Made by a program: the position numbers and the translations under genes
The notes under the pieces: generated by a model
What the model saw: the letters and a program-made list of their open reading frames with translations, nothing else
Told to the model about the DNA's origin: nothing
The model's database searches: none
Source: Crocinitomicaceae bacterium
GTDB taxonomy: Bacteria; Bacteroidota; Bacteroidia; Flavobacteriales_G; Salibacteraceae
DNA length: 10,514 nucleotides
Reading direction: 5' to 3'
NCBI GenBank assembly: GCA_018623405.1
Contig: JAAZVO010000077.1
Span: forward strand, 1 to 10,514
In this document: one piece after another, positions 1 to 6,287 of the stretch
How positions within the stretch are numbered: position 1 is the stretch's first letter
How the letters are laid out: every line of letters starts with the position of its first letter

Positions 1-493
1 CAGTTACTGTGTAATCAACATTTGCGGTATCGTTCCAAGTAATTGGAAGGTCGATCTGAGCTTTTGTTGGAGGAGGTGGAGTTGAAGAGCAGGTATCAGC
101 AAAGAGGATGGTATCATTACCTCCACTAATAAGTTGCCAGTTACCTCCAAAAGTCAATTTACTCCACAACACATTAAATATAACGGTGTCGGGAGCATTG
201 GTTGCCCAAACAAGGTCTCTACTCAATTGACCCGAAACTGAGGTGTCTATTGCGGAAGGAACACCACCTTGAGTATTATTTAAAATTAAATCATCCACCG
301 GATCTGAAGTGGCTGAAGAGATTGTGAATCTCAACGTTGTGGAATCGATGTTGGCAATGGTGAGATTAGCTTCAGAAGCAATCTCAGCAGTGTTTCCAAA
401 ATGAAAAACTTGAGTGTTACAATAAGGAGATGTTTGGCCAAATGATAAAAGGCTAAAAAGCGCTAGAATCATTGATAGGTAAATTTTTTTCAT
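1..493 (-). CDS. Secreted multidomain protein, N-terminal part (3' end outside window)
   Basis: An open frame on the minus strand runs from an ATG at 493 to the left edge, giving 164 codons with no stop. Residues 1-20 are a signal peptide (MKKIYLSMILALFSLLSFGQ). Residues 24-135 form a cysteine-bounded beta-rich module. It contains phrases such as EANLTIANID and a block around NVLWSKLTFGGNWQ that I associate with N-terminal modules of large flavobacterial secreted proteins. A proline/threonine linker follows (TPPPPTK, residues 138-144). A second module then starts at residue 146 with IDLPITWNDTANVDYTVT. This is the opening of a repeat domain common in Bacteroidota type IX-secreted carbohydrate-active proteins. 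No catalytic domain is visible yet. It is divergent from the regulator operon and shares its control region, so co-regulation is likely. The full function, and any C-terminal sorting domain, lie outside the window. Confidence 0.85.
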   Translation of the reverse strand, partial: MKKIYLSMILALFSLLSFGQTSPYCNTQVFHFGNTAEIASEANLTIANIDSTTLRFTISSATSDPVDDLILNNTQGGVPSAIDTSVSGQLSRDLVWATNAPDTVIFNVLWSKLTFGGNWQLISGGNDTILFADTCSSTPPPPTKAQIDLPITWNDTANVDYTVT

Positions 494-516
494 AATAGTT
501 ATAAATTATTAACGCG

Positions 517-549
517 CTAAAGTAAGATTATTTTTTTAATAAGGTACAA
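517..549 (-). promoter_or_regulatory. Putative Bacteroidota promoter of the leftward secreted-protein gene
   Basis: Read on the minus strand, TACTTTAG at 524-517 matches the TAnnTTTG -7 element with one mismatch. TTG at 549-547 lies 22 nt upstream of it, within the usual range for the -33 element. The leader to the ATG at 493 would be short, about 15 to 20 nt. The TTG lies inside the left operator-like site, which suggests direct control of this promoter by the factor binding there. The assignment rests on consensus matching only. Confidence 0.45.
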
Positions 550-555
550 TTTACC
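543..555. promoter_or_regulatory. Operator-like inverted repeat, site 1
   Basis: GGTACAATTTACC is an imperfect 13-bp palindrome with 5 of 6 pairs matching. It is followed by ATAAG, as is site 2, and it belongs to a 23-bp tandem direct repeat (541-563 and 564-586, 19 of 23 identical). It covers the probable -33 TTG of the leftward promoter. The probable ligand is the Nudix-type regulator encoded next to it, which is an inference from position. Confidence 0.6.
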
Positions 556-565
556 ATAAGTTTAA

Positions 566-578
566 GGTAAAAGTTACC
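566..578. promoter_or_regulatory. Operator-like inverted repeat, site 2
   Basis: GGTAAAAGTTACC is a 13-bp imperfect palindrome with 5 of 6 pairs matching. Pairing continues outward as TTA/TAA, so 8 of 10 pairs match over 562-582. Its centre is 23 bp from that of site 1. It sits where the -33 element of the rightward promoter would be expected. The two sites together imply the consensus GGTAAAATTTACC. A factor bound here would either block the rightward promoter or replace its missing -33 contact. Confidence 0.62.
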
Positions 579-596
579 ATAAGTAAAATTTTTGTA

Positions 597-604
597 TAGA
601 TTTG
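597..604 (+). promoter_or_regulatory. Putative -7 element (TAnnTTTG) of the regulator operon
   Basis: TAGATTTG is an exact match to the Bacteroidota -7 consensus. Transcription would start near 608-612, leaving only about 11 to 15 nt before the ATG at 623. No TTG is present at the expected -33 distance (around 570-577). Instead that position is occupied by operator site 2. AAAGG at 605-609 could act as a weak ribosome-binding sequence, but it may lie partly upstream of the transcription start. Confidence 0.55.
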
Positions 605-622
605 AAAGGTTAAAATTGATTC

Positions 623-1327
623 ATGAAAAGAAAACCTGCTGAATATTACGGTTATAAATATGATATACCTTTAGACGAGTTTTTCCAATTTGGGGTATCT
701 GTAGATTGCGTGATATTCGGTTACAAAGAAGGTAAGGTATATATATTACTAATAAGGAGGGGGGCCAAACCTTATGAAGATCAATGGGCTTTGCCGGGAG
801 ACCTTATCTATCCCAAAGAAAATCTAGAGGATGGTGCAAAGCGTATTCTTATTGAATTAACTGGATTGCAAGATGTTTTTATGGAGCAACTTGGAGCCTT
901 TAGTGAAGTTGATAGACATACTTTAGGTAGAGTAATCACTGTAGGTTATTTTGCAATGAACCACCTTGATAAATTTAATCCTAAAGCCCAAAGTTGGGTT
1001 AAAGAGCTAAGTTGGGTAGAGTTAACGGAGGTACCTCAATTAGCGTTTGATCATAATGATATTTATGATAATGCCTTAAGGAAGTTGAGAAATTACCTTA
1101 AGAGCGATAAGCCAATTGGTTTTGAATTATTGCCTGAAAAATTTACCCTTCTGGAGTATTTAAATATGGTAGAGTACGTATTGGGTGAAAAGCTCGATAA
1201 AGCCAATTTTAGAAAAAGGCTTTTAGCTGCAGACTTTTTAGTTCCCCTAAACGAAAGGCAAAAAAATGTAAACCATAGACCAGCCAAACTTTATAAAGTA
1301 AATCAGATTAAATTATTTGAAAAATGA
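623..1327 (+). CDS. Nudix-related (NrtR-like) transcriptional regulator, probably sugar-responsive
   Basis: The protein has 234 residues, the usual length for NrtR-like regulators: an N-terminal Nudix fold (about 20-155) joined to a C-terminal winged helix (about 163-230). The Nudix box region is at residues 60-82 but is degenerate. The canonical REUxEExGU reads RILIELTGL (74-82), so two of the three metal-binding glutamates are replaced (I75, L79) and the first box glycine is D60. Hydrolysis is therefore unlikely, and the fold probably serves as a ligand sensor. The C-terminal part has NFRKR (195-199) and RPAKLYK (219-225), typical of the family's DNA-binding domain. Bacteroidota members of this family are known to control sugar catabolism, for example the arabinose regulator of Bacteroides. 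It is first in the operon, directly downstream of two operator-like sites, so autoregulation is likely. Its stop overlaps the next gene's start by 4 bp (ATGA). Confidence 0.88.
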   Translation: MKRKPAEYYGYKYDIPLDEFFQFGVSVDCVIFGYKEGKVYILLIRRGAKPYEDQWALPGDLIYPKENLEDGAKRILIELTGLQDVFMEQLGAFSEVDRHTLGRVITVGYFAMNHLDKFNPKAQSWVKELSWVELTEVPQLAFDHNDIYDNALRKLRNYLKSDKPIGFELLPEKFTLLEYLNMVEYVLGEKLDKANFRKRLLAADFLVPLNERQKNVNHRPAKLYKVNQIKLFEK

Positions 1328-2649
1328 GATATCTATTTTTCTTTTTATCCTTAATTCTTTCTACTCAAATTTTTGCTCAGGCAATACCTGTAAAGGTTGT
1401 TCAAACAGCAAATGGTTACCAGTTAACTCGCGGTGGTGAGCCATATTATATTAAAGGTGCAGGAGGAAGTCAATTATTAGATGAAGTTATTGAGGCAGAT
1501 GGAAACTCTATTAGGACTTGGGCTGCCGATGAGGCCGGAAAAATATTAGATGAAGCACATAGTAAAGGATTGTCTGTAATGTTTGGTTTATGGGTAGGCC
1601 ACGAAAGGCATGGATTTAATTATGATGACGAAGAAGCAGTAGCTAAGCAATTGGCAAGGTTTACAGAAATTGTGAAAAAATACAAAGACCATCCTGCTAT
1701 TTTGCTGTGGGGAATTGGAAATGAGTGCGATTTATTTTATTCTAACACAAAAGTTTGGTATGCAATTCAAGATATCGCCAAAATGATTCATGAGTTAGAC
1801 CCCAATCATCCAACAACAACCGTAACTGCGGGCTTGGATCCAGAGGAAGTTAAACTAATAATGGAAAGATGCCCTGATTTAGATATTTATTCGTGCAATA
1901 CCTACGGAGAGATTGATCAGGTTTCTACAAAAATTGCCGAATATGGATGGAAAGGTCCTTTTTTAATTACAGAATGGGGACCTACAGGACATTGGGAGGT
2001 GGAAAAAACAGCTTGGGGAGTGCCAATAGAACAAACAAGCAAAGAGAAAGCAGAAATATATACCCTTAGATATAATAAATACATTTGGGATTATCGCTCT
2101 CATTGCTTAGGGTCTTATGTTTTCTTATGGGGTCAAAAACAAGAAACCACGAGTACTTGGTATGGTGTTTTTTCAATAGGGAATGAAAAAACAGAAACAT
2201 ACGATGCAGTGCAAAAAGTTTGGTCTGGAAAAGCTCCTGAAAAGCCTTCACCAAGATTAGATAAAGTAACTTTAGATGGAAAGGTTGCAAGGGATAATAT
2301 TTACCTGTATTCAGGGAAAAAATATACGGCTCAGGCATTTGTTGAGGAATTTGGATTAAGCACAAAATACATTTGGGAGGTTGTGCCCGAAAGTGATGAT
2401 ATTAAAGCGGGGGGTGATAAAGAGGCTGCTCCTGAACCTCTGTTTGCATTAGTAAAAAAGGTAAGAGGAAATACAGCAGAACTAACAGCTCCAAAAAAAG
2501 AAGGAGCATACAGGTTATTCTTTTATGCAAAAAATAGCGCCAAAAAAGTAGCTTATGCTAATGTGCCATTTTACGTAAAGCCTAACCCTGAGGCTGAAAA
2601 TGCTCCTGTAAAATTCAAATCTCAAACTCTAAATCCTACCTATTACTAA
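1324..2649 (+). CDS. Secreted clan GH-A glycoside hydrolase (TIM barrel plus C-terminal Ig-like domain)
   Basis: The 441-residue protein has a signal peptide (1-19, ending IFAQ), so it is periplasmic or secreted. Residues 35-300 look like a compact (beta/alpha)8 barrel of the kind annotated as the GH2 C-terminal TIM domain. The barrel opens with YYIKGAGGSQ and has WGIGNE with the likely acid/base E134. ITEWGP carries the likely nucleophile E217, and SYVFLWGQKQ (264-273) contributes to the pocket. This spacing of two glutamates after strands 4 and 7 is the clan-A retaining pattern. Residues 310-420 form a beta-sandwich resembling an Ig-like domain, with YRLFFYAKN and ANVPFYVKP near its end. 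The N-terminal sandwich domains of full GH2 enzymes are absent. Barrel plus Ig-like domain is also the build I recall for GH158 endo-beta-1,3-glucanases, so that family is a candidate. Family and substrate are not settled. It follows the regulator with a 4-bp overlap and precedes the symporter by 3 bp. Confidence 0.82.
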   Translation: MRYLFFFLSLILSTQIFAQAIPVKVVQTANGYQLTRGGEPYYIKGAGGSQLLDEVIEADGNSIRTWAADEAGKILDEAHSKGLSVMFGLWVGHERHGFNYDDEEAVAKQLARFTEIVKKYKDHPAILLWGIGNECDLFYSNTKVWYAIQDIAKMIHELDPNHPTTTVTAGLDPEEVKLIMERCPDLDIYSCNTYGEIDQVSTKIAEYGWKGPFLITEWGPTGHWEVEKTAWGVPIEQTSKEKAEIYTLRYNKYIWDYRSHCLGSYVFLWGQKQETTSTWYGVFSIGNEKTETYDAVQKVWSGKAPEKPSPRLDKVTLDGKVARDNIYLYSGKKYTAQAFVEEFGLSTKYIWEVVPESDDIKAGGDKEAAPEPLFALVKKVRGNTAELTAPKKEGAYRLFFYAKNSAKKVAYANVPFYVKPNPEAENAPVKFKSQTLNPTYY

Positions 2650-2652
2650 ACA

Positions 2653-4293
2653 GTGCAAATAAGTCTTGAAAACAGCTTAAACGGCATTGACTTTTCGGTT
2701 ATTGCGGGTTACTTCTTGGTGTTAGTTGTACTTGTATTGTACATTACTATTGTTGATAGAAGAAAGGCTAAAAAAGAAGGAGCTGTTGCGGATTATTTTC
2801 TAGGAGGTAAAAATTTAGGTTGGATTGTAATTGGTGCTTCACTTTTTGCCTCAAATATTGGTACAGAGCATTTGGTTGGTTTAGCAGGTGCAGGAGCTGC
2901 AGGAGATTTTGCCGCAGGGCAATTTGAAATAATTGCCGCATTTGCTTTATTGCTTTTAGGTTGGTTATTTGTTCCTTTTTATTTAAAAAGTGGCGTTTAT
3001 ACCATGCCTGAATTTTTGGAAAAAAGATATAGTAGCTGGTCAAGAGGTTACTTGTCTTACATTTCAATTGCCGGTTATATTCTCACCAAAATTTCGGTAA
3101 CCATAGCAGCAGGTGGTATCATATTTACCACTCTTTTAGGAGTCGATTTTTGGACAGGCTCAATAATTATTGTTGTAATTACAGGTTTATATACGGTATT
3201 TGGAGGTTTAAAAGCAGTAATCTACACCGATTTTATGCAATTAATTGTGCTGCTTTTAGGTAGTATTATATTAACCTTTTTCGGTATTTCAGAATTAGGT
3301 GGTACACAAGCATTAGTTGCAGCAACAACACCTGAACATTTTAGTTTGTGGAGGCCAATGTCTGATCCTGATTTTCCATGGACAGGAATACTATTTGGGG
3401 CGCCAATTTTAGGTGTTTGGTATTGGTGTACCGATCAATTTATTGTGCAAAGAGTGTTGGCCGCAAAAAACATGAATAACGCACGTCAAGGAACCATTTT
3501 TGCAGGTTTTCTAAAAACACTACCTCTTTTTATTTTCGTTTTACCTGGTGTAATAGCATTTGCTTTGGCGAGCCAAAACCCAGATAAGTTTGCTTTTCCA
3601 ATTATTGATGGGGCGCAAAATTTCGATGCTGCTTTACCCATGATTACCATGAGTTTACTCCCTGCCGGATTAAAAGGATTGGTGGTTGCCGGTTTAATTG
3701 CCGCTTTAATGAGTTCGCTTTCATCTGTTTTTAATTCATGTTCCACATTAATTACTATTGATATTTATAAAAAGTATGACCCACAAGCTTCTGAAAAGAA
3801 GTTGGTTACGGTTGGTCAACTATCAACAATTGTTCTTGTAGTGCTTGGTCTTGCCTGGATTCCTCTATTAAAATTAATCGAAGGTGGATTGTTTCAAAAG
3901 CTTCAAAGTATTCAAGCATATATTTCTCCTCCCATTGCAGCTTTATTTTTAATAGGCGTTTTTTCTAAGAAAGTAAATGAAAGAGGTGCTAAAGCAGCAC
4001 TTTTAACAGGTCTATTTATTGGGGTATTCAGATTGATTTTAGAATTGAATAAAAGCTCCCTTTCAGGTGGGCTATTTTATTTTGCCGACATTAACTTTTT
4101 ACATTTTGCAATACTATTATTTGGAATATGCGCCGCAGTGCTTTGGTTCTTTTCCAAACCAATTGCAAATCCAAAAAATATCGAACATTTGATTTATTCA
4201 AAAGGTGTACTCCAGTTGGAGGGGCAAAAGCAAAACCTCATACTAAGTGGCCTTTTAATTTTAACCATAATATCGCTATGGATTGTTTTTTAA
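2653..4293 (+). CDS. SGLT-type sodium/sugar symporter (SSS family)
   Basis: This 546-residue inner-membrane protein of the solute:sodium symporter family has about 14 hydrophobic segments. The start is GTG at 2653, 3 bp after the hydrolase stop. The next in-frame methionine is at residue 118, inside the conserved core, so GTG is well supported. The sequence resembles animal SGLT1 in many blocks: ASLFASNIG (62-70), LGWLFVPFY (102-110), TMPEF (117-121), AVIYTDFMQ (188-196), WYWCTDQFIVQR (256-267), LMSSLSSVFNS (352-362) and SPPIAALFL (425-433). By comparison with SGLT1 and vSGLT as I remember them, the sugar-site residues are present: N68, H73, E92, Y257, W258, K288 and Q418. S354 and S355 fit the Na2 site. 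The predicted substrate is therefore glucose, galactose or a close relative. It would import the hydrolase's product. Its last 16 bp overlap the next gene. Confidence 0.92.
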   Translation: MQISLENSLNGIDFSVIAGYFLVLVVLVLYITIVDRRKAKKEGAVADYFLGGKNLGWIVIGASLFASNIGTEHLVGLAGAGAAGDFAAGQFEIIAAFALLLLGWLFVPFYLKSGVYTMPEFLEKRYSSWSRGYLSYISIAGYILTKISVTIAAGGIIFTTLLGVDFWTGSIIIVVITGLYTVFGGLKAVIYTDFMQLIVLLLGSIILTFFGISELGGTQALVAATTPEHFSLWRPMSDPDFPWTGILFGAPILGVWYWCTDQFIVQRVLAAKNMNNARQGTIFAGFLKTLPLFIFVLPGVIAFALASQNPDKFAFPIIDGAQNFDAALPMITMSLLPAGLKGLVVAGLIAALMSSLSSVFNSCSTLITIDIYKKYDPQASEKKLVTVGQLSTIVLVVLGLAWIPLLKLIEGGLFQKLQSIQAYISPPIAALFLIGVFSKKVNERGAKAALLTGLFIGVFRLILELNKSSLSGGLFYFADINFLHFAILLFGICAAVLWFFSKPIANPKNIEHLIYSKGVLQLEGQKQNLILSGLLILTIISLWIVF

Positions 4294-6287
4294 AACCCAA
4301 ACGAATAGTATGGATGTCATTTGCTTTGGCATCTTTACTATGCATACCTGATAAAGGTATTGCACAAAAATCTATTCAAGATTACAATGAAGAGTTAAAA
4401 TCAGTCTCTAAAGTTGGTGTATTTCCAAAAAATGCACCCGATGGTCTTTACAACTTTGCAGTAACAGGTGAGTATAGATTTTTTGGTACCTACACCCAAA
4501 TGGATTCTGCTTATAGTTTAGATGCAGGAGGGAATAGCGTAACTAAACCTAGGTCATTGTTTATTGGTGATGATAGCCAATTACCAAACATGACGGTTAA
4601 CTTTTCAGGTAGACCTGCTCCAAATGCTTTTTGGAATTTTGATTTGTATGCATTTCAATTTTTAGAAGGTACCGTTAATTCTTCATACGGGGTTCAAGTT
4701 ACTTTTAATGATAGACCTACAATATATAATCCCGTAATTTCTACAATTAAGCCTGGTCAAACCATGGGCTTGCTATTAGGAATTAGCACAAATGCAGGTA
4801 TCTCTACTGACTATGGAAATTTTGGTGTCACCTTAGGAGGTACGCAATGGTTAAGTATTAGTGACCTTACGCTTGCAGGTTTTAGAGGATACAATAGGTT
4901 TATGTTATTTGAAAGAAACCCGTGGGATCCTGTTGCAAATAATGTAGATGATAGATATGAGACCTTCTACAGCCAAGGAAATATTAACCAAGATACACGT
5001 TGGGGAGAAAGGGCTTTTAACGGTTTTACTTTAAGAGCTAATAACCTTCCTGGAGATGTTGAGGTTCTTGCAATGGTCGGGAAAACTGAACTTAGTGGTG
5101 GGTTTGTTCAAATACCTAATACCTCCTATGGTGGTAAAATTGGAAAAGTTTGGAATGGCAACCTAAGAACTTATATCAACACACTTAACAATAGACTGTA
5201 TTTAGACAGTATGGCTCAGCAAGAGGTAGGCTTTCATGTGGTTACCGGTCAAATTGGATATGATTACAAATCTTTTGGATTTGATTTTGAGGTTGGTGCA
5301 GGTAAATACTTTAGTCCATTTCATGATTTAGATTGGGGAGAAGCAATCAACTTAAAATTTAGATTTCCTTTAATTACAGATAGAATTCCTTCCGAACTTC
5401 AGGTTTATCAAATTTCACCAAATGTGGTAAACAATAATGCTATTTATTGGAATACTGCCATTACAGAAGCTACCGCTAATGATATACCGGCGGGAAGCAT
5501 TGGTAGTTCTGCAGTTTTACAACCATTTTCAAGTCCCATCCTTCCTATCGGATTAATGACAAATAACAGAAGAGGAATAAATTTAAACATGGAATATAAA
5601 ATAGGAGACTTAAAGTTGTCTTTAGCTAATGGTATTGCAGAAGAGATGCAAGCAGTATCTAACCTAATTACTTTCGGTCACCCTGTTAATCAATTAACAC
5701 GTTCACGTTTTTGGAGGTGGAACTTCCCTGCAGGTGTAGGTCCTTATGGAAGACAATCAGTTTTATTTAGGGATACTTACGAAACCATGGAAGTAAGAGA
5801 TGTTGAAAGAGAAGTGATTGACGGAGAAATAGTAACTACACTGCCAATCAAAAGATTTAATGTTTTAGAAGTTCAGGGTAGGTATAAAACCAAATTATTT
5901 CACCGAAACCTATATGCCAATTTACTAAACAGGTATTCATCAGTTCAAAAAGATATCTCAGCAATAACTGTTTTTGATGAAACTGCCTACTTAAGACATT
6001 ATTCAAATGAATTAGAAATTTATTATCAAATTTTCCAAAGACTTATGCTTACTACCTATTTGGGGTATGAAAGAGTACTTGGAAATTATGATACAGAGTT
6101 AGCTCTCGAAACCGGAAAACCTCGCAACCAAGAAGGAAGAGGATTTGGTTTTGGTTGTGATATTGAATTAGGTAAAAATGCAGGTCTATTCCTGCGTCAT
6201 AGATTTTTTGAATTTGAAGACCGCAGCTTTACAGCCGATAAGTTTAGTGGTCAAGAAACCGTTGTTGAAATTAAAGTTGCATTCTAA
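4278..6287 (+). CDS. Predicted outer-membrane beta-barrel protein, first of a tandem pair
   Basis: I place the start at ATG 4278, giving 669 residues. It provides a signal peptide with a basic n-region (KPKR, 6-9), a hydrophobic core and an A-Q cleavage region at 29-30. An earlier in-frame ATG at 4128 would put 50 non-signal residues in front and overlap the symporter by 166 bp. A later one at 4314 would lose the basic residues. The mature protein is rich in aromatic residues and in alternating hydrophobic/polar stretches, and ends EIKVAF with a terminal phenylalanine. These are features of outer-membrane barrels. No TonB box, plug domain or SusC signature is visible, so it is more like a porin or a passive channel. 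GGTQWLSISDLTL (187-199) has a counterpart in the next gene. The family is not recognised. It overlaps the symporter by 16 bp and the next gene by 1 bp. In context it could form the outer-membrane entry route for oligosaccharides. Confidence 0.75.
   Translation: MDCFLKPKRIVWMSFALASLLCIPDKGIAQKSIQDYNEELKSVSKVGVFPKNAPDGLYNFAVTGEYRFFGTYTQMDSAYSLDAGGNSVTKPRSLFIGDDSQLPNMTVNFSGRPAPNAFWNFDLYAFQFLEGTVNSSYGVQVTFNDRPTIYNPVISTIKPGQTMGLLLGISTNAGISTDYGNFGVTLGGTQWLSISDLTLAGFRGYNRFMLFERNPWDPVANNVDDRYETFYSQGNINQDTRWGERAFNGFTLRANNLPGDVEVLAMVGKTELSGGFVQIPNTSYGGKIGKVWNGNLRTYINTLNNRLYLDSMAQQEVGFHVVTGQIGYDYKSFGFDFEVGAGKYFSPFHDLDWGEAINLKFRFPLITDRIPSELQVYQISPNVVNNNAIYWNTAITEATANDIPAGSIGSSAVLQPFSSPILPIGLMTNNRRGINLNMEYKIGDLKLSLANGIAEEMQAVSNLITFGHPVNQLTRSRFWRWNFPAGVGPYGRQSVLFRDTYETMEVRDVEREVIDGEIVTTLPIKRFNVLEVQGRYKTKLFHRNLYANLLNRYSSVQKDISAITVFDETAYLRHYSNELEIYYQIFQRLMLTTYLGYERVLGNYDTELALETGKPRNQEGRGFGFGCDIELGKNAGLFLRHRFFEFEDRSFTADKFSGQETVVEIKVAF

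Noticed and set aside
494..622. Riboswitch or structured leader upstream of the regulator
   Set aside because: The predicted leader is only about 11 to 15 nt. The inverted repeats lie upstream of the predicted transcription start, so they are better explained as protein-binding DNA sites.
2066..2365. Antisense open frame inside the hydrolase gene, and similar ones at 1093-1287, 2768-3067, 3486-3746, 7017-7199, 8002-8205, 8749-8934 and 9897-10190
   Set aside because: All lie opposite genes with clear protein-level support. Their translations show no recognisable domain and read as reverse-strand shadows.
4128..4277. Upstream extension of the first barrel gene to ATG 4128
   Set aside because: The extra 50 residues lie in another frame of the symporter's last transmembrane region, have no signal peptide character, and would bury the real signal peptide that starts at 4278.
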